Origin: Timema cristinae
Taxonomy: Eukaryota; Arthropoda; Insecta; Phasmatodea; Timematidae
Direction: 5' to 3'
Assembly (NCBI GenBank): GCA_039000515.1
Contig: JBCFYV010011135.1
Location: 19,663,193-19,727,192, forward strand
DNA: 64,000 nucleotides
This document shows positions 45,448-57,755 of the stretch, piece by piece. Position numbers and translations under genes: made by a program. The first letter of the stretch is position 1. Every line of letters begins with the position of its first letter. The notes under the pieces were generated by a model. It was not told where the DNA came from and made no database searches. It was given only the letters and a program-made list of their open reading frames with translations.

Positions 45448-47509
45448 ACAGTATGTAAGATCGTACAACAGAATCCTTCCTTATATGTTAGGAACTCTAG
45501 ACGCTGAGATGACGTTAATATAAGACACACGTTTTGCTACGTCGTATATTTTAATCACATCACTCAAGAGCGTACATATTGTCCTCGACTGCCTTTTGGG
45601 ATTATCTTACCCAAATATTAGTCCAATCAGGTAATAATTAAACCAAAACAAAACTATTCATTTTCATCTATAAGTTCCGATAGTTTCTTTAGTTAGTCTT
45701 GAAATAACAAATCAAAACACAACTGATCCATTCATTAAAATCGAGAGACATCGTCAATAAATAAATACTCAGTGTCAAAAAAAAAAACTGACCTGAGACA
45801 ACATTCATTACATTATTTGAGGCATCGTACATGTTCTAAGGATTTTAGTCTAAATAAAGATCATCCCGATCTTGTACGAGTTTTCCCGAACACACGATCT
45901 TAACTAATTATTGAATAGTTAAGTTAATATTATTATTAAATCATAAATCAAAAAATCTTTGAACCCTGATTCCCTATTATAATACACATAAGAAGAATCA
46001 AACACGACTCTTTAAATAGTGAAAATATAATTTAAATAATAAATTATTCGAGATGGATTCAATTGAAAATCTATTTTATGTACGTGATAATTACGTCATT
46101 GTACATTTGGATGCAGAAAGCCAACTACCGAGTTGATGGTGACTGTATTATCTAATAGCTCATGATCTTAATTGATCACACATTTGTAGCCGACAATTTC
46201 CTCGCGTCCATAACTGAATCTGCGTTAACATATGGGTAAAGAATGACCCTGGGCATTGGACAATTCCTGGAGAGCTCAGTTTTTAGAGAATTGGTGTACT
46301 AAGCTAAATATCCCGAGTCCTATTCGCGTGTCCAAGTGTAATTTTTTGATTTAATGAATAAGTCAAATGATCCCGTAAAAGTGATATCTGTGGTGGTTAG
46401 TGGAACTTCAAAATTATGGTGGTCATCCACAAGTAATCATTTTCTAGCCGGATATCCGAAATTAAAGTTAGTAAACATTTACTATGTATTTCCATTGTTG
46501 GGTTTTATGACGGAGTAACTAACTCTTAGCTGCAACTATGATCTAGAGACCACAATTAAGGTTTCTTATAAAGATTTCTGTTAATGTGCAGTAATATAGT
46601 CATTGTAGATTCACAGTTTCATTGTCAATATAAATTTATCATGTTTAAAGTATTAGTAACATATGTAGATTCAAGAAATTAATAAGAAATATATCTTACA
46701 CCCCTTGGAGGGTAGAATATAAAATCATTTTTGTATAGTATGTTATTTGTAAAATAACTTCTCATTCTTCTTCCAAGAATGTTCTAATACATTTGAATTA
46801 GACTATACCTTTCTCATTCATAGCTATATGTTTTTTTATGCAGATACCACGAACGGGCAGTAAGGCACAGGTCACAAGAAGAAAAAAAAAAGTGTGAAAA
46901 TAAAAATAAGGGTAAAAGTGTATTTTAGAGCCTAAACAAAAACACATCCGTATACCATTCAAACTAAATATATAATCATTAAAACAAAAACGGCTTCAAA
47001 TGAATACATATATTTTCATTAGGTTCTAAAAGATACACAGCACCAAACCAAAACTACCATTATAACTTTTTACTCATTTATACTCTATTCAGACGAGTGT
47101 TTTGTCACAAAATGGTAGCACCTCTTTCAACCTACCCCCCCCCCCCCACTCTCCCCCTCACCCCTAACAATACTACATGTTTATTATGCGTAAAGTATCG
47201 CGTACTCACTCATGACTTGTTATTTGCAATTGTAATTTCTGCGTTCTGGTTGTTTGCCCATGGGAGCGAAACCCAGGCCAAAAAATAAAAATAGCCAAAA
47301 AAAAACCCCAACACAAACGCGTCCAGTAAATCTTGGTTATGAACGGATGTATGCAATTTTCATGCTCATGTTGATATGGTTTTCAGTTCATGGAGTAGTG
47401 AATGCTGAGGGAACAATGCATCATGTGATTTGTTTATTATATGCGTGTGACTATGTATGGGAATCAATTAGGCTTTAGCCACAATGAAGGCTCAAAATAA
47501 TCGTCTAAA
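45448..47509. other. Sequence without recognisable genes
   Basis: A C14 run lies at about 47136-47149. A weak SINE-tail echo (CCACGAACGGGCAGTAAGGC) lies at about 46846-46865. Two short open frames at 47097-47478 lack domains. Confidence 0.45.
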
Positions 47510-47813
47510 TTATTACTTATTATTATTATTACTATTAGCCCCGCGTCTTAATATCCGTTCAGGTTATAAGCACTTACACTAATGTGTAATTTTAAGGTGA
47601 TTGTGAAATTAAATGGAAGACCTACAGTTTAATGTGGTATCCGAACCACGGTGGAGGCCGGGCATTCCATACATTCACAAGCTGTGATTGATACACATCT
47701 TGTCAGAGGTGAAGAAAGGGTTTGGCAATCAGATAAATCTGTGCCAGGACCGAAGATTGAAACCCAGACCCCCATCACAGAAGTCTGACACCTTACACCT
47801 AGACCACCAGGCC
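47510..47813 (-). mobile_element. SINE group B (long subfamily), full length with TSD
   Basis: AATAATCGTCTAAA (47496-47509) and AACAATTGTCTAAA (47814-47827) form a 14-bp duplication with two changes. Reads (TTA)n, TTAGCCCCGCGTCTTAATAT, CCGTTCAGGTTATAAGC, the long-subfamily GTGATTGATACACATC, GATTGAAACCCAG and TAGACCACCAGG. Confidence 0.94.
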
Positions 47814-47961
47814 AACAATTGTCTAAAGAAGGTTAGAACCTTTGATATAAGGACCGTATTAATCCGTGGATAACATCAGGCTTAGGTAGATAATACATTT
47901 GTATTAGATTTTGTATCGTAATATGGTAGCCTGATGGGTTTTTTTTAGAACAAGTTCAAAC

Positions 47962-48418
47962 TGCCCGTTCGGGTTATACGTATATATACTAACTACGCTA
48001 ATAGTTTAATGATTAGGAAGTTAATCTTTATAGAATATATACCCACATTTGCGTGGAGAGAAAGTTTAAAACCATTTTAAAAAAACAGTCCTTAGTAAAA
48101 CTGATCGATATTCAAACCTTATCTTCCCATTATTCACAGTCAATACTGTAATTTAAACGATTTTAGGATCCACGTGGTGGTTAGGGAGGTGAGCATAGTT
48201 GCCACATAGTGGGAGTCCGTGCGTTACTATTACACAAGCATACTCAGTAACTGTCAATAAATATGGCAACGTGTGTCCTTCACGGATTGGTCGAGCATGT
48301 GACGAGCTCGAGCACTTCCCCCACTCCAGCTGCGCTGACGTCAATCCTAGAGCAGTTTAAAACGCAGTATTGTCTACTGCGAGAGTAGAACATTAGACCA
48401 TGTGGCCACCGAAACGTG
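47962..48418 (-). mobile_element. SINE group C, reverse, split by a small inverted-repeat element
   Basis: Tail complement GCCCGTTCGGGTTATACG, body CACATTTGCGTGGAGAGAAA, and degraded B-box complement GATATTCAAACCTTATCTTC. After the insertion at 48141-48372 it resumes with TCTACTGCGAGAGTAGAACA and TTAGACCATGTGGCCACCGA. The two parts match the uninterrupted copy at 16977-17215. Confidence 0.85.
48141..48372. mobile_element. 232-bp MITE-like element nested in a SINE
   Basis: The left end CAATACTGTAATTTAAACGA and TTTTAGGATCCACG is mirrored by the right end, whose complement reads CAATACTGCGTTTTAAACTG and CTCTAGGATTGACG. The imperfect terminal inverted repeats are about 34 bp. The interior is more GC-rich than its surroundings, with GACGTCA and CTCGAG words. 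No coding capacity. The target duplication cannot be fixed (GTC is possible), so the superfamily is open. Confidence 0.75.
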
Positions 48419-50025
48419 TTGACCAGGAATCTTCATTTGTTTGTAACTTAGGTAGGTAATGCAACTAAAATCTGTCATTACAGTGTATTATGGTAATCTA
48501 GAGTATTAATTAGAAAATAATTGATTTTAGAGTAGTGGAAAAGTTTTAACTTAATAAAAGAAATACTAAATATATCTAATCATTTGTCATCATTTCCAAG
48601 TACCTACGCTTTTTATAAGAATATTTTAACTAAATTTGTTGATGTTCAAGGGATGAGAATAGTCTGGAGAGAAAATATCACACGTTTTTGGAGAGAGAGA
48701 GGTAAACCAAATACTCGAGCTTGTTTCAAATCTTCTTATAATCGACAGTTACGTATATTCCGAGAGTGATGTCTTAGGCCATTTGGCGTGATACTTTGGT
48801 TCTGCCAGTTGCGTGTCCGTCAAGCGATCTAAGGGTCCTGGGTTGGATTCACAACATGGCCGTAAAATGTATCATTGTTGAAATGTGGGTTAACCCTTAC
48901 ACATTGATGAATTAACGGCCTTGGGGCTGGGTGTAGTGTCTCTTCTATATTTAATTTAGTCTATATGTCGAATAGGTTCAGAATGTGGATCTTAAATACC
49001 ACAAATAAGAATTAGACCATTTGATCAGGGAAATGGGTAGTATATAGTTATTTAAAAAATATATTAAACTGAAAACATATTTTTCTTTAAATTTAACAAT
49101 TACACCTGAACAAGGAAATTGACTCAGGAACCTTATGCTTAGTGCACAATCGTTCTTAACACTAAGATATCAAGGAGCAATTCCTCGCCAAGGGACATCT
49201 TCACACATTTTATTTTGAGCCATTTTGACTTACTAAAATTAACAATACATAAAATTACAGTTTATATTATTTTCGTATTCATGACTAAATTTGTATCCCA
49301 TACCTCTGTTAACTAGTCATTAGAATGGTACTTAAAATAGCTTCATTTGTTTTAACAGCCGTATACGATAATATCACCTTAATAGAAATATGCAATGACA
49401 ATAAAAGTATAAATAGTCAATTCATCAATATTAGCCGTATTTTACCCTAATATTTGATTATGATGATTTTAATTTACAATTCAATTTTGGTTTAAAGGAA
49501 AGTCATTAAAAAGGTTAAAACTAATTCAGATGTTCAGAACTTCCTGTATTATATAGTAATTGATTTTTATTTCAAGAATAAGGTCAATGCCAAAATTAAA
49601 TTAAAAATCGTCAACTTTTCCTTTGAGGTTGAGATTTTTAAAATCAAAACCCGCCATTATTATGGGAAATTTGTCTATTTTCAATTATATTTCTCTTGAA
49701 ATGTTGAGGCTTTAGATCATAATAATATTTTCAGGAATCGATTACACCTGCCTAATAAATATGAAGTTATATTTTAGAGAGAACAAGACAGAAAAATAAT
49801 GAGGATTGTGTCAGTGTTTTAAAGATACAAAGTTACCGGTTTTATTCCTTCAATATGCTATGACTTAAAATTCAAGTAAATAAGGTATTGATATGTTATT
49901 AAATATATTAATAATTATAGTAATATAACATTAAAGATACAATATTGTTACCAGTAATCCATTTGAAATGTTAAACTCTAACATTAATTTAATTTCCTAT
50001 ATCTTGGGAAATAAATTGTCAAATA
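48419..50025. other. AT-rich sequence, no gene seen
   Basis: 48770-48960 (GGGTCCTGGGTTGGATTCAC) and 49100-49200 (reverse GAGTCAATTTCC, CACTAAGCATAAGG) each contain tRNA-like words and may be other, older SINEs. No coding sequence. Confidence 0.4.
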
Positions 50026-50125
50026 NNNNNNNNNNNNNNNNNNNNNNNNNNNNNNNNNNNNNNNNNNNNNNNNNNNNNNNNNNNNNNNNNNNNNNNNNNN
50101 NNNNNNNNNNNNNNNNNNNNNNNNN
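50026..50125. other. Assembly gap of 100 N
   Basis: Exactly 100 N, the conventional placeholder for an unsized scaffold gap. Distances across it are not reliable. Confidence 0.99.
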
Positions 50126-51183
50126 TTTTATTGTTATAATATGTGTTATTTAACAGTGTACTATCTAAACTGACTGAATTTACCATTACAAGACCTATAA
50201 ACCATCTCAAATTTATAATTTACACAACCTTCAGTCCTCATTCGTTAATGTATCATTGTTAAACGCCAAAAAACACTTCACCGATGATAAATATTTCAAC
50301 CAGCCAGGGAACGAATCCGTTACCCTGTAACGCTAGCTCAAGTGACAAAAGTAAAAGATATTAATTGAACTAAAAATTCTAGCTACATTCAGTTTAGTAG
50401 ATGGTAAAATTAAGGTGTTGTAGAATAAATTATTTTAAGTTGAAATTACCAAATACGAATAAGTTAAAATGATAATCTCACTTTGTAGTTTAACATCCTC
50501 TATTTATATCGATCAATTGATAATATAGGAAAAAATAGATGGCCATGTTTGGGAATATATTAACACTACTAAAATATTACGATTAAATTAACAAATTTAG
50601 TCATAGTGGATTATTAACTCGAATGTTATTTACTTAGAATATTGAATATTAAACATAAATATCTTTAATAATTTTAGAACACGGTTAAAATCCTGGATTT
50701 CACATATTTTATTATTTTTTAACTTAAAATGTTAAAAGATAGATTATTTTGATACTTTACAAAAAATCCATGTTTTCATACGTGGAAATAACATCTTTAG
50801 AGAATATTAGGTTCACTTATTAATTATTTAGAAGTATGCATCTTTAAAATATTTTAAAATATTATAAAAAGAAATTATTTAAAATTCATATTCAAGTGCA
50901 AATTGTTTTTAATGAGAAATGAGGTATTGATTTGTTTCATAAAGTTGAGAAATACTTGTATTTCTGCCTAAATTTCAACAAGAAGGTGCTCAGTACTAAT
51001 GATGGGGAATTTAAAAAAACACAATGATAAAAAAATCATCTCTGGTCTTCTTCACGCCTTAATCAAACCACCCCCCCCCCTCCCCCCCCCACCGAAGTAA
51101 TTTGGTTTTATTTTGCTAAAATAATGTTTGTCTAATGTAACATTTATACATTGTATTTTTGACCAAATAATAAGTAGATTACC
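50126..51183. other. AT-rich sequence with a C-rich tract
   Basis: 51068-51095 is an interrupted C10/C10 run, the complement of a quadruplex-capable G tract. No genes. Confidence 0.5.
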
Positions 51184-51435
51184 TATTTAGGTTATTGCAT
51201 GGTCAAACGCGCTAATCTCTCAGTAGGCTAGACTACCGATTGCGGCGAGATCAAAGTTCGTATCTTTATTGGGTGTACTGAGAGATATTTTTACAAAATT
51301 GCTTTTTTTGCTCGTCTAATACGTAAATGCGTGTGCATTTACTATAAGTATAACCTTACTTATCCCTAAAACCTTTATCGTAGTTAGTAAATAAGCATAT
51401 AACCCACACGGGTAGTATGATTCGGTTCTAAAAAC
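51184..51435 (+). mobile_element. SINE group C, near full length
   Basis: GGTCAAACGCGCTAATCTCT, CAGTAGGCTAGACTACCGAT, GCGGCGAGATCAAAGTTCGT (decayed B box) and GGGTGTACTGAGAG form the head and body. The tail is TAACCCACACGGGTAGTATG then TTCGGTTCTAAA. Confidence 0.8.
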
Positions 51436-52884
51436 ACAAGTTTCCAATTAAAATATCTTTCTTCAAACTTGTTCCAAACCACTTATACAAACTTTATTTA
51501 AATTAAAGCTATAAATAAATAAATAAATGCCTCGGTTCAACAAAATAAGCCTAAGTTACCTTATAGAGTGGTTAGATAATATATTTACCCAATTCTATCA
51601 TATATGTCAGGTGTGAATAGGTTTTAAACAGACTTGACATGGTCTTTAAGAAATTTGCGAAGCTAATACCACGACTATATTACTTTGTTTATTTTGTAAT
51701 TTTACATTTAAGTTTATCGTTACTTCGGGAAACAGCAAACTTTTAATTGTAATTAAAATTAATTCTAAGGGTAAAGTTTAGTTCTATCAAATATCAGTGA
51801 ACGTTAGACAAGCTCTTGCGCCTTAACCCATCAAGTCTTAAAATAACATCATCCATTAACACAGAAAGTAGATACTCTTAAATTGTAATAAAAACAGAAA
51901 GGCTTTGGATTATAGTGTACTAAGCTACAGTAGCTAGAAATATTATAGAATTTATCTTGTTTCAATAAGTTATTATAAAGTTCATCAAAATGATTTTTAT
52001 TTATTAACCAGTATAGGCCAAATTGAATCAATTTACGGAAAAAGATTATTATTTTAGAAAAATATATCAATTGAAGAGGTAGGTAGAAAAAAATTTAAAC
52101 TTGGATAAGATCTGGTTAGAATAATAAAAGAAAGTATGGAATAAATTTCATTGACAAGTTAACTGGATAAAATATTAGGAAATTTGGTTTAATATAGTTT
52201 TTATTCCAGAGTGATACAAATAATAAACAGTTAAAAGGCATTGAAATGAGGGGAAATGTTTTATATTGTAAAAACAGTATTAATAAAAAATTTAAAAAAT
52301 ATTCTTACGGTGCTGGAATAAATATTAAATTCCACTATATTCCTTAGTAATTTACCCAGTTAGATTATCAATAATTCAATTATTAAAAGTATAATTTTAT
52401 TATTCTAATCATTCCTTACCTAAAAGTAGAATAATTAGATATAACATATTAATTAACACTTTTTTAAATCTCTCATATTATAATCTGAGAAATATTATTT
52501 GGTGACCAACCATCATCAGTGCGGAATTTGAAGGAATACATTTAACATCAATGTATCAGTTATTTACTATTCGGCAAATATTAGGGAAAATAGTGGAAAT
52601 AATATATGACTTTTCATAAATATTATAAATAAAAAATTCAAAACGCTTATGATATAGTTACAAGAATCAAAATTAAATTTTGGATAGTTTTGGGCTACCT
52701 AAATAAACTGTTAAACTAATTGACGTGTGTTTGATTGATACACTTGTCAAGGTATGGGTTTGAGTCCTTTTTCAGACACTTTTGAAATAAACAATGGGTT
52801 TAGATCAGACAATAAGATGCCTTTTCCCCGTTAAATTCAATATAGCCTTGAGAGTATGCTCCTAGGATAATGCAGAGAGTAAGA
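51436..52884. other. AT-rich sequence, no gene seen
   Basis: Near 52735-52790 a tRNA-like word pair (GATACACTTGTCAAGG, GGGTTTGAGTCC) may be old SINE debris. Nothing else. Confidence 0.45.
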
Positions 52885-53171
52885 TAATTATTATTATTAT
52901 TATTAGCACCGCGTCTTACTACCCGTTCGGGTTATACGCACTTACGCTAATGTGTAATGGTAGGGTGATTGTGAGATGAAATGAAGAACCTACAGTTTAA
53001 CGTGGAATCCGAATCACGGTGGAGGCCTGGCATTCCACACATTCACAAGATGTCTTGTCAGAGGTGAAGGAAGGGTTTGGAAATCAGATAAATCTGTGAC
53101 GGGACCGAGGATTGAACCCCGGCCGCCAGCACAGAAGTCTGACACCTTACCCCTAGACCACCAGGTCACCC
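52885..53171 (-). mobile_element. SINE group B (short subfamily), full length with TSD
   Basis: CAGAGAGTAAGA (52873-52884) and CAGAGAGGAAGA (53172-53183) form a 12-bp duplication with one change. All parts are intact: (TTA)n, TTAGCACCGCGTCTTACTAC, CCGTTCGGG, body, GGATTGAACCCCGGCC and TAGACCACCAGGTCACC. Confidence 0.96.
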
Positions 53172-53409
53172 CAGAGAGGAAGAAATGGTCAACATTAAAA
53201 TATACAATACAGCTATTAGAAGATGCAGATGATATATTTTTTTACTGGGCAATTGAATACAAAACCAAAGAATGATTCTTTGTAACAAAATAAGATAAAA
53301 ACTTGAAAATTACGAAGGTGTTCTGATGTTAATTTCGTGATATAGGTGATACTTTAAAGTGGTCACACAAAGGCTTCAAAGGAAATGTATTTGGTACCTG
53401 GAGTGTGTT

Positions 53410-53693
53410 GTATGATCTGAGTCAAATGACCTAAGTCCATTAGATCTCTTTCAACGAGGACGCTTGGGATAAAAAGATGTAAGCTGTTTATTTCACAAAT
53501 ATTGAGGAGCTACCACGTTGCTTATACAACCATCAATTCCGACATGTTACAGCGTGTACAGTATAGCATTACTAATGGTTTTGATAACCACATTAGTCGT
53601 TTGGAAGCATGCATGGCTTTCTGTGGTTTGAATCTTAGTGTTTATATAGAGAATTTCATTACATTTTCTGGAATAAATGGTGTGTGTACTTAA
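53410..53693 (+). pseudogene. C-terminal relic of a Tc1/mariner-superfamily transposase
   Basis: Translation from 53428 gives DLSPLDLFQRGRLG, a stop, KDV. Another frame gives TNIEELPRCLYN (around 53488) and a third TTINSDMLQRV (around 53520), then EACMAFCGLN. This matches the order DL(S/T)P.DFFLWG.LKD.VY ... NIEEL ... I..DMLQRV ... R...C....G found at the end of mariner-type transposases. The D of DLSP sits at the third catalytic acidic position. At least two frame shifts and one stop mark it as dead. The first two catalytic residues and the DNA-binding part are not seen upstream, and no inverted repeats were found around it. Confidence 0.65.
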
Positions 53694-54600
53694 CATAGAA
53701 GGCAATGTCATCAATTTTTAAGATTTAGCATGATTTGACGTTAAGGTTTTACCTTTACTGTTTGTTTTGTTAAAATGAATAGCCTTTTTGAGGAAAAATC
53801 AAATGAATATACTACATAAATTGTACAAGGATACATCGCAATATTTAGGATATAGCCATTGTTAACCCTTAGATCACCCAATGGGCTATAACAACAATGA
53901 CATGATTAATTTACAGTGCCATTGAGCATTCTCAGTAATTGTTCACTCCACATGAAACGTAGGTTTAGTGCCAGGAATACCAGTATTGTATATAATCACA
54001 TCCTTTGGGACCACGACATTACAAATTTGAAACACAAGGCCTAAACGACCTATTACCACTGGGACCATGAGAATGGCCGAATCATCAGAGATTGGCCATT
54101 TAGAGCTTAAATAAATTACAACAAGGTAAAAAAGGTCACTAACACATACTAAAATTATCAATTATAGCTAGTTAAATGGCGCTAGTGGAAAAATAAATAA
54201 CTAAACGATTCCAAATCGTTGGGAAAATGGTCAAAGGCATTATTGTTTTCTACAGTAGCCCCATGGCTTCCTTGGTGCATACTGACAGCTCACAGCTGAC
54301 ATCTGACGGCTTTGAAAAGCTACCAGACCAAATTATGTATTCCTACGCCGAGCCATATGATCTTCTAAAACATGTGTTTAGCAGCTGTCACTTCTGACGG
54401 TCAAAACTTAGGTATATACCTAAATGTTGACTGTCTGAAGTCAGCACCAAAGAAGTTATAAGGCTATTATAGTTTGGCATTTTGGTGATGGCTATAATTA
54501 TGTTCTGGAACACCTTTAACGCAGGTGCAAATATTTTACTAGGTTACTTGATGGAACTAGGATCTAGAAAGAGCGTTTTGGTGTTTAAAAAAAAATCATA
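53694..54600. other. Less AT-rich sequence, no gene seen
   Basis: The reverse open frame at 53943-54161 has no domain I recognise. 54230-54420 is more balanced in composition. Confidence 0.4.
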
Positions 54601-54800
54601 TATCCCTATCTATTCTGTCTTCTTCACTACATCCTATCTCTTTCAGGTTCATTAGAATGTTTTCTTCCCATCTACGTTTGGGTCTTCCCAATGGTTTTTT
54701 TCCAGATTAATTTGTCAGTCTGCACCCTGAACAAGATACTAGATTCTCCCATTCGTGCTGCATGGTCTGCCCACACTAATCAGTGTTGTTTGACTACCCT
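54601..54800 (-). pseudogene. 3' end of a second non-LTR reverse transcriptase, broken
   Basis: On the reverse strand, translation gives LVWADHAARMGES, then, after a frame shift, PLGRPKRRWEENILMNLKEI and SEEDRIDRD. This is the 'WAGH..RM ... G(K/R)RP.GRP..RWE.NI..DLKEIG' end of a reverse transcriptase. It is common in insect genomes and distinct in wording from the relic at 19316. Only this C-terminal piece survives and no endonuclease or catalytic palm motif is visible. It belongs to a different LINE lineage from the 19.3-kb relic, or to a very distant copy. Confidence 0.75.
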
Positions 54801-56429
54801 AATAATATCTTTTGATGAGTAAAGAACAGTTAAATTCTTTATAAATATAACCTTTCTCAGTTCTACTACATTAGTGTAAATCTACTTATATATGCCACGG
54901 GTACACTTACATACAAATATTAAAATTCCTTTGTGTTAGTATTGAATGTTTATTATTAAAAGTCTGAATCTATTTTATGATAGCTCACTGGTCACGTGAT
55001 GACTTTGTCTCTCAAGATTTGAATCTAACAAATCAAATTAATGTTATTTTTATTGTAAGAATGCACGAAACTTAATCTCTATATAACGAATAAAGTTTAT
55101 ATTTCTATTTTCTATTTGAGTGAATAGAGTTTTGTGATGAGTTTAAGTCTATACACGAGTTCTACATTGTTTCCTCTTTTATCCATTATTTCTAAGAGCA
55201 TCGCATGCAAAGAGTCTTTTACCATTTACCGCTACTCATATCTAGCATCAAATTTGTTATGCTAACTTAAATATTCTTCATCCAATCTTGGGAAAGGCTT
55301 CCTAAAAAGGTAATTCATTATTAGGGTGCAAGTATTATTATTCACTTCCCTATCCCCCTTTCTACTCATAATAACTAAACATATTTAGATTATGATAATA
55401 AAGTAGGAAATGAAGAAGGTAAATTTATAGGAGGTTTATGTGAATTTTAGTGTAGGTAAAATCTTTAAGGAATGTATGAACCAGGCCCAAACATGAGCCT
55501 TCATTTTACTGTCACCAGCAAAACAAATTAGACGAGTTAAGGTGCCCACCATTACATGTAGAGGGTCAGACCAAAAAATGCCTTGGAATTATAAGAAATT
55601 TATTTAAAAGAATTGTCCGCTTGTTTAATACTGAAGGATTGATTTTTCAGTTTTGTGAAGAAAATCTTTTAAGCTAATGAACATTATTCAAAAAATATTT
55701 TTGAGGGATTAAGTCTATATTTGTGTTAATATTACAATAAACTATATAAAACTATTTAATGAATAACAATTTATCTTTAACTTTAATATATTGTGAGTAC
55801 TCAATTTATATAACATTTGTCTAATGTAAAACTTATTTCTATATTATAAAATATTAATGAATTAATCCAAATTTTGTAGATACTAAAATTTATATTAAAA
55901 AAATACCATATTAAATACAGATTTTTAAAGACAGAGAGATAAAAATTAATCACACTCCTTCTTCACCAATAAAACTATCGAAACATAGTATTTAATTAAT
56001 ACTATATTCTATATATCTATGAGAGAGCCCTATAGTCCTGCAATTTAAACTTATATAAACTTTCAATTTAAATCCCTGTATTCAATTGTGTTCATTCAAG
56101 TAAGATTTCAAACAAAGAACGGAATTAATTGAAATAGAATTATAGTAAGACCCAGCTAAAAATGTATTTTACGAGCGAGACCAAAAGGGAATTAAAGTAG
56201 AAAATGTATTGTACTTGGTGGAGTTTAATGAGAGTTCTATTTATATAGTGGTTTTATGTATAAAAGTCTTAAGTTAAAATTGGCTTGAAATTAGCTTTTT
56301 ATTTTCTCATATTAAAAGAAAGTATTGTTATAATGAAAAAATCAATCGATCCTAAGATTATAATTTTTTTTACATTTTATGTGAACGTAAACAAAAAAAA
56401 AAGTAGATTTTACAACTCTATTTGCCCCC
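54801..56429. other. AT-rich sequence, no gene seen
   Basis: A faint SINE-tail echo occurs at about 54868-54910 (CATTAGTGTAAATCTACTTA, GCCACGGGTA). Nothing else. Confidence 0.45.
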
Positions 56430-57250
56430 CCATATTTATCTGTGTTTCAATCGGTTTGTGGCTACGGATTGAAAAGATTTGATGTAGTTTGTTCAATCTT
56501 GATATCTTTATGTTATAGAGCAATACAGAAAAGGTTTTTATATTTAATCAAGCCCTTCAATTAAAGTTAGATTATCAATGATTTTATTTTTTATTTTTAG
56601 AAATGCCTCTAAATATTTTGTTTAGAAACTGTATGTAGGATTTGTTGGACATAGTAGATAGAAATATATAATTGTCTCTTTTATAAAATTTTGTTGAAGG
56701 TTATATAATTGTCTACTGATTTTTAAAAAATTGGAACTATTTTGAAATAAGCCCCTAATATTTGATTCCAAATTTGTATCTTGGAATTGTTTGGCATTAC
56801 AACTAATCCTCTACCGTTAGTTTTGGATAACATTTCGATGAGGTGTCGTTTATTTATGAGTGATATTTCATAATTTAAATTATTTTGTAATTTTATATAA
56901 AAATTTTGCTTAAAATGGATATCTGGTGGGTATTTGAAAAAGTTACATAAGGTGTTGTATACTTGTTTTTGAGGGGGAAATTTTGTTATTAATTCTTTAC
57001 TTATGGCTGGTTTTTGATTTTATTTTAGTAAAATATTTTTAAGGGTTTATTCCAAAATGTGTATCTGATAAACTGTTTTAGTACTCTTCTTATAAATAGT
57101 TGCGAAGATTTTTTTTCTAAGATTATTAAATATTTGTTAACTTATGACTGTCTTGATTATTTAAAAAAAAATTTTTCGATTTAGTTCAGAATTGGTATTG
57201 GGGTACTATTCTATATATCAATAATTATGTTCCTTTATTTATCAAAGTTA
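56430..57250 (+). repeat. AT-rich dispersed repeat, copy 3
   Basis: TTTGATGTAGTTTGTTCAAT parallels TTGATGGAGTTTGTTCAAAC at 8390. Following modules such as TTTATGAGTGATATTT and TTGCTTAAAATGGATATCTG parallel 8480-8560. Noncoding. Confidence 0.45.
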
Positions 57251-57706
57251 AGTTAATTTAAGAATTAGTTTATTGCAAAAATTATAGAAAGCTTAAATAT
57301 TTTTGAAATTGACCTTAAAGATTGAATTTAAAATGGTAATATGTTAATTTTTTATTGATAAAAAATACTTTTGAATTTTACAAATAAATCTTAGGATATT
57401 TAATATATAATTTATTAAAAAAAAATATTATGCTAAAACTATTCTAACAATTTTGTATAAAATGTATAAATAAATATAAATTATTGTGATTAATTAACAT
57501 GTTTGTTTTATTAAGAAAATATAGTTAATTGAACATAGTTTTCTCAAAGTATATTTTTGCAAATCATTTTTGATGCCTTAATATACAATACGATAAAGTG
57601 TGCGAGTTTGTGTCGTAACATTTTTTAATAATTTGCACTCTATGGTTTTAATAGACATTTTGATTAACATGTTTTGTTACCTTACGAGCAGCTGTTACTT
57701 ATTTAC

Positions 57707-57713
<7 letters not shown>

Positions 57714-57755
<42 letters not shown>

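Noticed and set aside
45057..45530. 157- and 113-codon I/Y-rich open frames
   Set aside because: Translation of an AT microsatellite.
53943..54161. 72-codon reverse frame with hydrophobic residues
   Set aside because: No recognisable motif. The adjacent transposase relic is on the other strand, and chance is sufficient.
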